Source: an uncultured Alphaproteobacteria bacterium (lineage in GTDB: Bacteria > Pseudomonadota > Alphaproteobacteria > Geminicoccales > Geminicoccaceae). Taken from it: a stretch of DNA of 64,000 nt. Each line of letters starts with the position of its first letter. Within the stretch, counting starts at the first letter, position 1. The stretch spans positions 62,001 through 126,000 of the forward strand of contig CALKJU010000005.1 of NCBI GenBank assembly GCA_937995535.1, written 5' to 3'. The notes under the pieces were generated by a model. It was not told the origin of the DNA. It was given only the letters and a program-made list of their open reading frames with translations, and searched no databases. Below, piece by piece: positions 10,163 to 18,367 of this stretch. A program made the position numbers and the translations under genes.

Positions 10163-11907
10163 CGCAGCTCCTCGAGCGGCGTCACGCCGATGATGCCGAG
10201 GCCGGCGGCGAGCGTCGCGCGCACGGCCGCGAGCAGTGCCAGCCGGGCGCGCGTCAGCTGCGGATCGTCGGCGCGCAGGAAGCGCAGCTCCGGCTCGTCG
10301 GTGCCGCGGGTCCACAGCGCGTGGAACGCCCCGGCGAGATCGCCGAGATAGAAGGCGATCCGGTGCGGCTCACGGTGCTCCGCCGCGGCCTCGACGAGGC
10401 GCGGCCAATAGGCGACCTGACGCATCAGCGCGAGCTCGGCCGGATCGACGAGGCGGGCGGTGTCGGCCGCGGCGAGCCCGGCGGCTTCGGCCGCTAGGCC
10501 CTCGGCCGCGGCATTGCGGAACACCGAGCAGATCCGTGCATGCGCGTATTGCACGTAGAACACCGGGTTGTCCTTCGACTGCTCGGTGACCTTGGCGAGG
10601 TCGAAGTCGAGGGGCGCGTCGTTCTTGCGGGTCAGCATGATGAAGCGGACGACGTCGCGGCCGACCTCGTCGATGACGTCGCGCAGCGTCACGATCCGTC
10701 CGGCGCGCTTGGACATCTTGAGCGGCTTGCCGCCGTCCAGCAGGTTGACGAGCTGGCAGATCCGCACTTCGAGGCTCGCCGTGCCACGGCTCACGGCGGT
10801 GACGGCGGCCTGCATGCGCTTGATGTACCCCGCGTGATCCGCGCCCCAGACGTCGACGAGATGCCGCGCACCGCGCCGCACCTTGTCGAGATGGTAGGCG
10901 ATGTCGGCCGCGAAATAGGTCCAGTCGCCGGTCGAGCGCTTGAGTGGCCGGTCGCTGTCGTCACCGAACCGGGTGGCGCGGAACAGCAGCTGCGGCACCG
11001 GCTCCCAGTCCTCGGGCGGCTTGCCTTTGGGCGGCGGCAGGGTCCCGGTGTAGAGCAGGTCCTGCTCGTCGAGGATGCGCAGCGCCTCGTCGATCCGCCC
11101 CTCGGCGATCAGGCGCCGCTCCGAGGTGAGGACGTCGTGGCGAACCCCGAGCGCTGCGAGGTCGTCGCGGATCCGCCGCAGCATCGCGTCGAGCGCCATG
11201 TCGGCGAACGGACGCAGCCACTGGGCCTCGGGCCGGTCGCGCCACACAGGACCGTCACGCTCGGCGATCGCGCGTCCGACCGGGATGAGATAGTCGCCCG
11301 GGTAGAGTCCGGAAGGAATCTCTCCAATCCGCTCGCCTAGCGCCTCGCGGTAGCGAAGGTGCACCGACCGTGCCAGGGCCTCGATCTGCGCCCCGCCGTC
11401 GTTAACGTAGTACTCGCGCGTGACGCGGTAGCCGACCCGTTCGAGCAGCGCCGCGAGCGCATCGCCGAAGACGGTGCCGCGGCCATGGCCGACATGCAGC
11501 GGTCCGGTGGGATTTGCCGAGCAGTACTCGACGTTGATCGTCTCGCCGCGGCCGAGCGTGCTGCTGCCGTAGGCCGGGCCGGCGTCGATGGCCGCCGCAA
11601 CCACCCGCTGCCAGAAGCGCGCTCGCAGGCGCAGGTTGACGAATCCGGGCGGGACGACATCGACGTCGGCGATCTCCGGGTGGTCGCGCAAGATCTCGGC
11701 AAGCTTCTGTGCCAGCTCGAGCGGCCGTTGGCCGGCCGGTTTGGCGAGCACCATGGCGAGGTTCGTCGTCGCGTCGCCGAACGCCGCATCCCGCGGCGGG
11801 TCGACGGCGATCCGCGCCGGGACCAGCGCTGCCGGCAGCGCGCCGTCGGCGACCAGCCGCCGCGCGGCGGTGGCGACGATCGTCTCGAGCTCGCCGAACA
11901 GGCTCAT
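10159..11907 (-). CDS. argS: Arginyl-tRNA synthetase
   Basis: 582 residues from the ATG at nt 11907, which overlaps the dgt stop; the N-terminus [17 protein letters not shown] is typical of ArgRS. The class I motifs are present: [13 protein letters not shown] (HIGH equivalent) and K-M-S-K-R-A-G (KMSKS equivalent). The C-terminal DALR anticodon-binding domain ends at the terminus. It charges tRNA-Arg in the cytoplasm. Part of the dgt-argS-SPOR-nagZ-M50-scpAB operon, with 4-bp overlaps on both sides. Confidence 0.97.
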   Translation of the reverse strand: MSLFGELETIVATAARRLVADGALPAALVPARIAVDPPRDAAFGDATTNLAMVLAKPAGQRPLELAQKLAEILRDHPEIADVDVVPPGFVNLRLRARFWQRVVAAAIDAGPAYGSSTLGRGETINVEYCSANPTGPLHVGHGRGTVFGDALAALLERVGYRVTREYYVNDGGAQIEALARSVHLRYREALGERIGEIPSGLYPGDYLIPVGRAIAERDGPVWRDRPEAQWLRPFADMALDAMLRRIRDDLAALGVRHDVLTSERRLIAEGRIDEALRILDEQDLLYTGTLPPPKGKPPEDWEPVPQLLFRATRFGDDSDRPLKRSTGDWTYFAADIAYHLDKVRRGARHLVDVWGADHAGYIKRMQAAVTAVSRGTASLEVRICQLVNLLDGGKPLKMSKRAGRIVTLRDVIDEVGRDVVRFIMLTRKNDAPLDFDLAKVTEQSKDNPVFYVQYAHARICSVFRNAAAEGLAAEAAGLAAADTARLVDPAELALMRQVAYWPRLVEAAAEHREPHRIAFYLGDLAGAFHALWTRGTDEPELRFLRADDPQLTRARLALLAAVRATLAAGLGIIGVTPLEELR

Positions 11908-13142
11908 CGGCGCTGTGGCCCGAGCCGGAACAGGCGGTCGTGCTCGTCGAGGGCGTAGCGGTCGGTCATGCCGGCGATATAGTCGCGAACCGTCTCGGCG
12001 GTACGGCGCGTCTGCGGCCCGTCGGCCAACTCGCGCCAACCGTCGGGCAGGCAGTCCGGTGCCGCGAGCAGCGTCTGGACCAGCTCACGCACGATTCCGC
12101 GTGCCTTGAGCGTCATCCGATTGACCTTGTAGTGCCTGTACATTCGCTCCCGCAAGAACGCGCGGAGCGCATCGACACCTTCGGCCATCGCCGGGGCGAA
12201 GGCGGCCAGCGGCCGGCCGGCGCGGCGCACGTCGGCGACGCTCCGCGGGGCGGTCGCGGCGAGCCGCGCCCGTGTCTCGGCCACGACGTCGGTCACCATG
12301 GCGTCGATCACCCGCCGGATCGTCTCGTGCTGGCGGCGCGGCGGCTCGAGCTGCGGATGCGCCGCGTCGACCTCGGCCAGCGCCGTGCCGGCGACCGGCA
12401 GCGGCGCCAGCTCGTCGAGCGCGAACAGGCCGGCGCGCAGGCCGTCGTCGAGATCGTGCGCGCAATAGGCGATATCGTCGGCCAGCGCGGCGATCTGCGC
12501 CTCCAGCGGTGCCTGCGCGGCGAGGTCCAGGCGCCGGGCGAGATCACGCAGCGCCGGCAGCGGCGGCGGGGCGGCGACGGGACCGTTGTGCTTGAGCACA
12601 CCCTCCAGGGTCTCACCGGTCAGGTTCAGTCCGTCGAACGCCGCGTAGCGCCGCTCCAGCGCGGTCACCACGCGCAGTGCCTGGAGATTGTGGTCGAAGC
12701 CGCCGATCGTCTGCAGCTCGGCATCGAGCGCGGCCTCGCCAGCGTGACCGAACGGGCTGTGGCCGAGATCGTGGGCCAGCGCCACGGCCTCGGCGAGATC
12801 CTCGTCGACCTCGAGCACCCGGGCGAGCGTGCGCGTGATCTGCGCCACCTCCAGACTGTGGGTCAGCCGGGTGCGGAAATGGTCGCCCTCGAAGTTGGTG
12901 AACACCTGCGTCTTGTATTCGAGGCGCCGGAACGCCATCGAATGGAGGATGCGGTCGCGATCGCGCTGGAACGGCGTGCGGAACGGGCTGTCAGGCTCGG
13001 CGACGAGCCGTCCGACGCTCGCCTCGGGATGGCAGGCATAGGCGGCTCGCTTCACGTCGCGCAGCCGGCTGTTGCCCTGCACCTGTTTGACAAGGTTCGC
13101 GGGCCGCTTAGATGTGGTTGGGGCAAGACTTGTCGCCAACAT
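11904..13142 (-). CDS. dgt: Deoxyguanosinetriphosphate triphosphohydrolase-like (HD domain)
   Basis: 412 residues as drawn. The HD-type metal site is visible ([11 protein letters not shown]... then [12 protein letters not shown]), along with the [21 protein letters not shown] block of dGTPase-like proteins. The family hydrolyses dNTPs to deoxynucleosides. The start is doubtful: nt 13142 (ATG) gives about 30 extra residues with no similarity I recognise, whereas GTG at nt 13055 gives [13 protein letters not shown], the usual family N-terminus. A good -35 element for the divergent erpA lies in the disputed part, favouring the shorter form. First gene of a seven-gene operon. Confidence 0.92.
   Translation of the reverse strand: MLATSLAPTTSKRPANLVKQVQGNSRLRDVKRAAYACHPEASVGRLVAEPDSPFRTPFQRDRDRILHSMAFRRLEYKTQVFTNFEGDHFRTRLTHSLEVAQITRTLARVLEVDEDLAEAVALAHDLGHSPFGHAGEAALDAELQTIGGFDHNLQALRVVTALERRYAAFDGLNLTGETLEGVLKHNGPVAAPPPLPALRDLARRLDLAAQAPLEAQIAALADDIAYCAHDLDDGLRAGLFALDELAPLPVAGTALAEVDAAHPQLEPPRRQHETIRRVIDAMVTDVVAETRARLAATAPRSVADVRRAGRPLAAFAPAMAEGVDALRAFLRERMYRHYKVNRMTLKARGIVRELVQTLLAAPDCLPDGWRELADGPQTRRTAETVRDYIAGMTDRYALDEHDRLFRLGPQRR
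13087..13114 (+). promoter_or_regulatory. Candidate sigma-70 promoter for erpA
   Basis: A perfect TTGACA (nt 13087-13092) is followed after 16 bp by TAGATG (13109-13114). Transcription would begin near 13121, giving a leader of about 33 nt to the erpA ATG at 13154. The element overlaps the longest possible dgt frame and argues for a shorter dgt. Seen by eye only. Confidence 0.45.
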
Positions 13143-13153
13143 AGGTGTCGGTG

Positions 13154-13504
13154 ATGGCCGAGATCAAGCACCGGAGCGCACCCTTCGCACTGACCGAGGC
13201 GGCGGCGCGGCGCATCCGGGCGATCGTCGCCCGCGAGGGGCAGCCGGGGCTGCGCCTGCGCATCAGCGTCTCCGGCGGCGGCTGTTCGGGCTTCCAGTAT
13301 GGATTCGCCCTCGACGCCAGCGCCGAGGAGGGCGACGTCGAGGTCGAGCGGGACGGCGCCAAGGTCGTGGTCGACGCGATGTCGCTCATGTACGTGCTGG
13401 GCGCCGAACTGGACTTCGTCGAAGATCTCAACGGCTCCTACTTCCGGGTCGCCAATCCGCAGGCGACCTCCTCGTGCGGCTGCGGGCAGTCCTTCGCGAT
13501 CTGA
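13154..13504 (+). CDS. erpA: Iron-sulfur cluster insertion/scaffold protein ErpA (A-type)
   Basis: 116 residues from ATG 13154; an in-frame GTG lies three codons upstream at 13145. The A-type carrier cysteines are all present: one in S-G-G-G-C-S-G-F-Q-Y and two in the C-terminal S-S-C-G-C-G. ErpA/IscA proteins deliver Fe-S clusters to apoproteins in the cytoplasm. ErpA rather than IscA is favoured because the gene is alone next to dgt, outside any isc or suf cluster; this is a context inference. It is divergent from dgt. Confidence 0.88.
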   Translation: MAEIKHRSAPFALTEAAARRIRAIVAREGQPGLRLRISVSGGGCSGFQYGFALDASAEEGDVEVERDGAKVVVDAMSLMYVLGAELDFVEDLNGSYFRVANPQATSSCGCGQSFAI

Positions 13505-13627
13505 GCGCCCTCTCGGCGACGCCGCCCGTCATCGCCGGGGGTTGCGCCCCCCGCTTCATCATGCGTTAGTTCAGCGTTCCGTTAGGACGGTGCGCTATGC
13601 AGGCGCGCTCGTTCGAAAGGTGCGCCC

Positions 13628-15688
13628 ATGGCTACCGCGGATCCGTTCTCCGTCCCGCGTCCGGGCAACCCCTATCTCGACGCGCTGGTCTGGGGCAGCC
13701 GCTGGGATCAGGGCGGCGGGCCGATCACCTACGACATCCTCCACGAGCCCGACACCCAGCCCTGGTCGGCTGCGGAGGCCACGGCCGCCCGCGCCGCGCT
13801 GCAGGCCTGGGCCGAGGTCGCCGCCATCCAGCTCGTCGAGCGTGACGACGAGATCACCAACCTCAACCTGCTGCTGGCCGATCTGTCGGGGCTGGCGCCG
13901 GGCGTGCTGGGCGTCGCCATCCCGCCCGACGGCACCGCCTACGACGGGCTGATCATCCTCGATCCGGCGGCCCATCCGGACTGGCTGGGGCAGCTCCAGC
14001 CCGGAGGCTACTCCTTCGTCACCCTGGTCCACGAGATCGGCCACGCGCTCGGCCTCGCCCATCCGCACGACGATGGCGGCCTGTCGGGCCTGTTCCCGGG
14101 CGTCTCCTACAACGTGCCGTCCGACACCGGCACCTACGGCCTGAACAGCCAACTCTACACCATCATGAGCTACAACAACGTCGGCCAGCCGGGAGCGCCG
14201 AGCACGCCGGCGAGCTACGGATTCGCGATGGGGCCGATGGCCTTCGACATCGCCGCGATCCAGTGGATCTACGGCGTCAACACGACCACCCGCAGCGGCA
14301 ACGACAGCTACCTGCTGCCGACCGCCAACGTCGCCGGCACCGGCTATCACTGCATCTGGGACGCCGGCGGCACCGACCGGATCGCGCACGGCGGCACGGC
14401 CGCATGCCGGATCGACCTGCGCGACGCACCGCTCGTCGGGCCCCATGCCGGCGGCTATCTCAGCCGCGTCGACGGTGTGCTCGGCGGCGTCACCATCGCG
14501 CACGGTGTCCTGATCGAGCGCGCTGACGGCGGCAGCGGCGACGACGTCCTCATCGGCAACGCCGCACCCAATCTGCTGATCGGCGGCGCCGGGCGCGACC
14601 GCATGCTGGGCGGCGCCGGCAACGATCTCTACTGGGTCGACGATGTCGGCGACACGATCGTCGAGTCGGCATCCGGCGGGACCGCCGACCTCGTTCGCGC
14701 GAGCCTCTCCTACACGCTGCCCGACCATGTCGAGCGGCTGGTCCTCACCGTCCCCGCCCGCGGGACCGGCAACGGCGCAGCGAACCTGCTCTTCGGCAGC
14801 GCGGGTGCCGACACGCTGGTCGGCGGCGACGGTGACGATACGCTCGTGGGCGGCGCCGGGCCGGACGACCTCTTCGGAGGCACAGGTCTCGATCTCGTCA
14901 CCTATGTCGGCGCGGCGGCCGCGGTCTCCGTGCGCCTCGGCGGCAGCGGGGCCGGCGGCGACGCGGCCGGCGACCGCTACAGCTCGATCGAGACCGTCCG
15001 CGGCTCGGAGCTGGGCGATCACCTCCATGGCTCCGCTGCGGGCGAGACCCTGCTCGGCGGTGCCGGCGCGGACACGTTGTTCGGCCATGACGGGGCCGAC
15101 AGGCTGCACGGCAATGCCGACGACGACCGCGCCTTTGGTGGCAACGGCAACGACGCGCTCGACGGCGGCGACGGCAACGACCTCCTGCTCGGCGGCGAGG
15201 GCGACGACCGGCTGTTCGGCGGGGACGGGCTCGACCTCGTTCACGGCGGCGGCGGCGCCGATCGGCTCTATGGCGGGCTCGGGCCAGGCCGCCTCTATGG
15301 CGGGAACGGTGACGACCTGCTCTATGGCGACGCCGATCCGGACACGCTGGTCGGCGGCGACGGGGACGATCACCTCTACGGGCGGGCCGGGTCCGACGTG
15401 CTCGTCGGTGACGGCGGCGGCGATCGCCTCTACGGCGAGGCGGGGTCGGACCGCCTGCGCGGGGCGGGCGGCAACGACACCTTGGTCGGCGGCGAGGGTG
15501 ACGATGTCGCCTATTTCAACGGACCGTTCGCGGATTACGCCGTTGCCGGAACGATCGGCGGCGTGGTGACGGTCACCGACCTGGCACCGCTGACGAACGG
15601 CGACGACGGCGTCGATCGGCTGCTCGGCATCGAGCTGCTGCGCTTCGCCGACGCCACGGTTCGCGTGGCCGACCTGCTGATGGGCTAG
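13628..15688 (+). CDS. Serralysin-like secreted metalloprotease with RTX repeats
   Basis: 686 residues. The catalytic domain (about 1-240) has the full metzincin zinc motif HEIGHALGLAHP (His135, Glu136, His139, His145) and a Met-turn T-I-M-S-Y with Met180, as in peptidase family M10 (serralysins). From about residue 300 there are three blocks of calcium-binding nonapeptide repeats (GGxGxDxLx), then a hydrophobic C-terminal segment of the kind read by type I secretion. No Sec signal peptide is present, as expected for this route. No ABC exporter, membrane-fusion or TolC-like gene is in the window, so the secretion machinery must lie elsewhere. A GAAAGG ribosome-binding site precedes the ATG. 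Likely an extracellular protease; substrate unknown. Confidence 0.9.
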   Translation: MATADPFSVPRPGNPYLDALVWGSRWDQGGGPITYDILHEPDTQPWSAAEATAARAALQAWAEVAAIQLVERDDEITNLNLLLADLSGLAPGVLGVAIPPDGTAYDGLIILDPAAHPDWLGQLQPGGYSFVTLVHEIGHALGLAHPHDDGGLSGLFPGVSYNVPSDTGTYGLNSQLYTIMSYNNVGQPGAPSTPASYGFAMGPMAFDIAAIQWIYGVNTTTRSGNDSYLLPTANVAGTGYHCIWDAGGTDRIAHGGTAACRIDLRDAPLVGPHAGGYLSRVDGVLGGVTIAHGVLIERADGGSGDDVLIGNAAPNLLIGGAGRDRMLGGAGNDLYWVDDVGDTIVESASGGTADLVRASLSYTLPDHVERLVLTVPARGTGNGAANLLFGSAGADTLVGGDGDDTLVGGAGPDDLFGGTGLDLVTYVGAAAAVSVRLGGSGAGGDAAGDRYSSIETVRGSELGDHLHGSAAGETLLGGAGADTLFGHDGADRLHGNADDDRAFGGNGNDALDGGDGNDLLLGGEGDDRLFGGDGLDLVHGGGGADRLYGGLGPGRLYGGNGDDLLYGDADPDTLVGGDGDDHLYGRAGSDVLVGDGGGDRLYGEAGSDRLRGAGGNDTLVGGEGDDVAYFNGPFADYAVAGTIGGVVTVTDLAPLTNGDDGVDRLLGIELLRFADATVRVADLLMG
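14524..15511 (+). repeat. RTX calcium-binding nonapeptide-coding repeats
   Basis: Tandem 27-bp units coding for GGxGxDxLx-type nonapeptides inside the serralysin-like gene, in three blocks (about 14524-14640, 14788-14905 and 15028-15511), the last holding most of the copies. Many units share GGCGGCGA-type wording at the DNA level, so copy number could vary between strains. The two breaks between blocks code for beta-sandwich-like spacer sequence. Confidence 0.85.
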
Positions 15689-15784
15689 CGGTCGAGGCCG
15701 CGAAGCGTCGCGCCCCCCGATCCGCCGCAGCGCCCGAGCACCGGCGGAAATCGCTTGGGACAGGTTGGGATCGGCACGACCTGC

Positions 15785-15875
15785 TGGCGGAGGGAGCGGG
15801 ATTCGAACCCGCGAGGGGCTGTTAACCCCTACACACTTTCCAGGCGTGCGCCTTCGACCGCTCGGCCATCCCTCC
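15785..15875 (-). tRNA. tRNA-Ser (anticodon GGA), CCA encoded
   Basis: Reading the minus strand gives a complete cloverleaf of 91 nt: acceptor stem GGAGGGA paired with TCCCTCC, discriminator G and an encoded CCA, D-arm GCCGAGC...GAAGGC, anticodon loop CTGGAAA (anticodon GGA, reading UCC and UCU), a long class II variable arm (GGGG...CCCC stem) and T-arm GCGGG-TTCGAAT-CCCGC. The long variable arm is diagnostic for Ser/Leu/Tyr and the anticodon makes it Ser. Confidence 0.97.
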
Positions 15876-15998
15876 GCGGTGAGCGGAACTTAAGGACCGT
15901 CGCGACGCCCTGCAACGACCGGCGGGCACCCGGGGGGTTGCCGCGGGGCGAGGCGTCGGCCATCGTCCCGCGTGTTCCCGCAGCCGGACGGGGAGCGC

Positions 15999-16295
15999 AT
16001 GCGCAAGGTCGGGTTCTGGATCGGCGGCGCGCTGGCGCTCCTCGCCCTCGGGACCTTCGTCGCCCAGGTCATGGCGTGGCTCGCCGGCTCCGGGATGCTG
16101 GCCCTCGGCACGCTGTGGGCGCGGCTGCACGCCAACAGCCTGGTCGGCCTCCAGGCGCTGATCGAGAAGTCGCTCGGCCCCGGCCTCTGGCCGCCGGTCC
16201 TGCAGGTGCTCCTCGCGCCCGCCTGGCTGGTCCTCGCCGTGCCGGCGGCGCTGCTCCTCCTGCTTTGCCGGCCGCGCCGGCGCGGTTTCGACTGA
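15999..16295 (+). CDS. Small two-helix inner-membrane protein, function unknown
   Basis: 98 residues from ATG 15999, chosen because a GGGGAG ribosome-binding site lies just upstream; an in-frame GTG at 15972 would add nine residues. Two hydrophobic helices (about 4-24 and 66-88) flank a conserved-looking middle (L-A-G-S-G-M-L-A-L-G-T-L-W-A-R-L-H-A-N-S-L-V-G) and end in a basic tail RPRRRGFD. I do not recognise a named family. It lies 12 bp upstream of galM and may be cotranscribed with it. Confidence 0.7.
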   Translation: MRKVGFWIGGALALLALGTFVAQVMAWLAGSGMLALGTLWARLHANSLVGLQALIEKSLGPGLWPPVLQVLLAPAWLVLAVPAALLLLLCRPRRRGFD

Positions 16296-16307
16296 AAGCC
16301 CCGGCCC

Positions 16308-17363
16308 ATGCCCGCAGTGCGCACATCCTACGGCACACTGCCCGATGGCCGTGGCGTCGACTGCTGGACCCTCGCCAGCGCCGCCGGCGTGAGTGTCGAG
16401 ATCCTGACCTATGGCGGGATCATCGCTGCGGTCCACGCCCCCGACCGGGACGGGCGACCGGCCAATGTCGTCCTCGGCCTGCCCGACCTCGAGGCCTACC
16501 GCACCCGCAATCGCTTCTTCGGCACGATCACCGGGCGCTACGCCAACCGCATCGCCGGCGGGCGTTTCACGCTCGACGGCACCACCTATGAACTCGCGCG
16601 CAACAACGGGGCGAACGCTCTGCACGGCGGGGTTCAGGGCTTCGACAAGCGGCTCTGGGCAGCCGAGCCGACAGGCGACGCCACCATCCGGCTCACCTAT
16701 GTCAGCGCCGACGGGGAGGAGGGCTATCCCGGACGGCTCGCGGTGGCGGTCACTTACGCCTTGTCCGACGACGGTACCCTGCGCATCGACTACACCGCGA
16801 CGACCGACCGCCCGACGGTGCTCAACCTGACCAACCACAGCTATTTCAACCTTGCGGGCGAGGCCTCCGGCGACGTCCTCGACCAGGTCCTGGAGATCGC
16901 CGCGGATGCCTACCTGCCGACCGATGCGGGCGCGATCCCCACCGGCGAGGTCGCGACCGTGACCGGCACGCCCTTCGACTTCCGCGAGCCGGTGCCGATC
17001 GGCGCGCGGATCACCGAGGCGCATCCGCAGCTCGTGCAGGCCTGCGGCTACGATCACTGCCTCGTGCTGCGCAAATCCGCCCCCGGCGCGCTGGACCGCG
17101 CGGCGCGGGCCGTCGATCCACGGAGCGGCCGTACCCTGACCGTCCTGACCACCGAGCCGGGCGTCCAGCTCTACACCGGCAACCATCTCGACGGCTCCCT
17201 GGTCGGCCGCGGCCGGCGGACCTATCGTCAATCGGCGGGCTTCTGCCTGGAGACGCAGCACTTTCCCGACAGCCCGAACCGCAGGGAGTTTCCGAGCACG
17301 GTGCTGCGTCCGGGCGAGACCTTTCGCAGCACGACGATCTTCCACTTCGGGGTCGAACGATGA
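16308..17363 (+). CDS. galM: Aldose 1-epimerase (galactose mutarotase)
   Basis: 351 residues, normal length. Family landmarks are F-F-G-T-I-T-G-R-Y-A-N-R-I near the N-terminus, L-T-N-H-S-Y-F-N-L (catalytic His), the C-G-Y-D-H-C segment, and the terminal catalytic Glu region T-E-P-G-V-Q-L-Y-T-G-N. It interconverts alpha and beta anomers of hexoses. No sugar-catabolism operon surrounds it. Its stop overlaps the start of the first META lipoprotein (ATGA). Confidence 0.95.
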   Translation: MPAVRTSYGTLPDGRGVDCWTLASAAGVSVEILTYGGIIAAVHAPDRDGRPANVVLGLPDLEAYRTRNRFFGTITGRYANRIAGGRFTLDGTTYELARNNGANALHGGVQGFDKRLWAAEPTGDATIRLTYVSADGEEGYPGRLAVAVTYALSDDGTLRIDYTATTDRPTVLNLTNHSYFNLAGEASGDVLDQVLEIAADAYLPTDAGAIPTGEVATVTGTPFDFREPVPIGARITEAHPQLVQACGYDHCLVLRKSAPGALDRAARAVDPRSGRTLTVLTTEPGVQLYTGNHLDGSLVGRGRRTYRQSAGFCLETQHFPDSPNRREFPSTVLRPGETFRSTTIFHFGVER

Positions 17364-17830
17364 GCCGCACGCGTCGTGGGATGGACCGTCGCAGCAGCCT
17401 GGTCGCGCTCGGCTCCCTGCCGCTCGTCGGATGCGCCCTGGGCGCCGGCGAGCACGCCGCGGAGCCGCCGCCGCTGACCGCGCTGGCCGGGCGGCGATGG
17501 CGCGTGGTCGCGCTCGAACCGGAAACCGACGCGGCGGCGAGCTGGGAGCTGGTCGAGGCCGACCTGACGATCGACGCCGACAACGCCAACGCCTACGGGA
17601 GCGGCGGGTGCAACCGCTGGCGCGCCGCGGTGCGCAGCGAGGCACCCGGCAAGATCCGCTTCGGCAACGCCGCGTCGACGATGATGGCCTGCGCCACGCC
17701 GGGCTTCATGGAGCGCGAGAGCGCTTATCTCGGCACGTTGGCGGCGATCTCCGGCTATCGGCTCGACGGCGACGAGCTGACGCTCGAGGGGGATGGCCAA
17801 CGCATCGTGCTGCGCGCGGCCGCGCCGTGA
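17360..17830 (+). CDS. META-domain (DUF306/HslJ-like) protein, copy 1
   Basis: 156 residues. The N-terminus (R-T-R-R-G-M-D-R-R-S-S-L-V-A-L-G) followed by P-L-V-G-C resembles a lipoprotein signal, with a possible twin-Arg flavour. The META domain spans about 40-155, with the signature Y-G-S-G-G-C-N-R-W and T-M-M-A-C. In E. coli HslJ this domain is linked to heat induction and novobiocin resistance; a biochemical role is not known. It starts on the galM stop and is followed by a second, paralogous gene. Confidence 0.82.
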   Translation: MSRTRRGMDRRSSLVALGSLPLVGCALGAGEHAAEPPPLTALAGRRWRVVALEPETDAAASWELVEADLTIDADNANAYGSGGCNRWRAAVRSEAPGKIRFGNAASTMMACATPGFMERESAYLGTLAAISGYRLDGDELTLEGDGQRIVLRAAAP

Positions 17831-17879
17831 GCCGTGCCTCCATCGCACAGGATCGCCCATGTCTGTCACGGAGACGCCG

Positions 17880-18359
17880 ATGTCCCGCCCGGTCCTGCTG
17901 CTCGCGGCTCTCCTGCTCACCGGCTGTGCGGGTGATGACCCGGCGGTGCGCGGCGGGGCTGTGATGCCCGCGCCGGAGCTGGCGCTGCCGGCGGCGATCG
18001 AGGAGGTCGCCGGGCGCAAATGGGTCGTCGATGCCATCACCCCCGGCGCCGCCGACCCGTTCGACTGGTCGCGCCTCGGCATCAGCCTCGAGCTCGACCC
18101 GGCCAGCGGCACCGCGTCGGGCTATGGCGGCTGCAACCGGTGGAGCGCCGGCTTCACGAGCGGCGCTGCCGGTCGGATCGCCTTCGATCCACCCCGCGCG
18201 ACGCGGATGTTCTGCGCCGAGCCCGAGGGCGTGATGGAGCGCGAGGCGGAGTTCCTCGGCGCACTCGCCGGCACGCACCGCATGACCCTCGCCGAGGACC
18301 ATCTCTACCTGGAACGCGACGACGGCACGCGCATCACGCTGATCCTCGACGACGCGTAG
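17880..18359 (+). CDS. META-domain (DUF306/HslJ-like) lipoprotein, copy 2
   Basis: 159 residues from ATG 17880, chosen because GGAGA lies just upstream and the protein then begins with a short basic n-region, a Leu/Ala core and a lipobox LLTGC. In-frame ATGs at 17859 and 17793 would only lengthen the N-terminus. The META signature S-G-Y-G-G-C-N-R-W and a M-F-C-A segment match copy 1, so the two are tandem paralogues. Probably outer-membrane or periplasmic; function not established. Confidence 0.85.
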   Translation: MSRPVLLLAALLLTGCAGDDPAVRGGAVMPAPELALPAAIEEVAGRKWVVDAITPGAADPFDWSRLGISLELDPASGTASGYGGCNRWSAGFTSGAAGRIAFDPPRATRMFCAEPEGVMEREAEFLGALAGTHRMTLAEDHLYLERDDGTRITLILDDA

Positions 18360-18367
18360 CGGCGGCC

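Noticed and set aside
13537-13551. GGGGG-TTGCG-CCCCC as a terminator after erpA
   Set aside because: Only 5 bp, no T-run and no clear need for one; kept out of the feature list.
15689-15999. tRNA-Ser as a phage or island attachment site
   Set aside because: No integrase, no repeated tRNA 3' fragment and no composition shift seen beside it.
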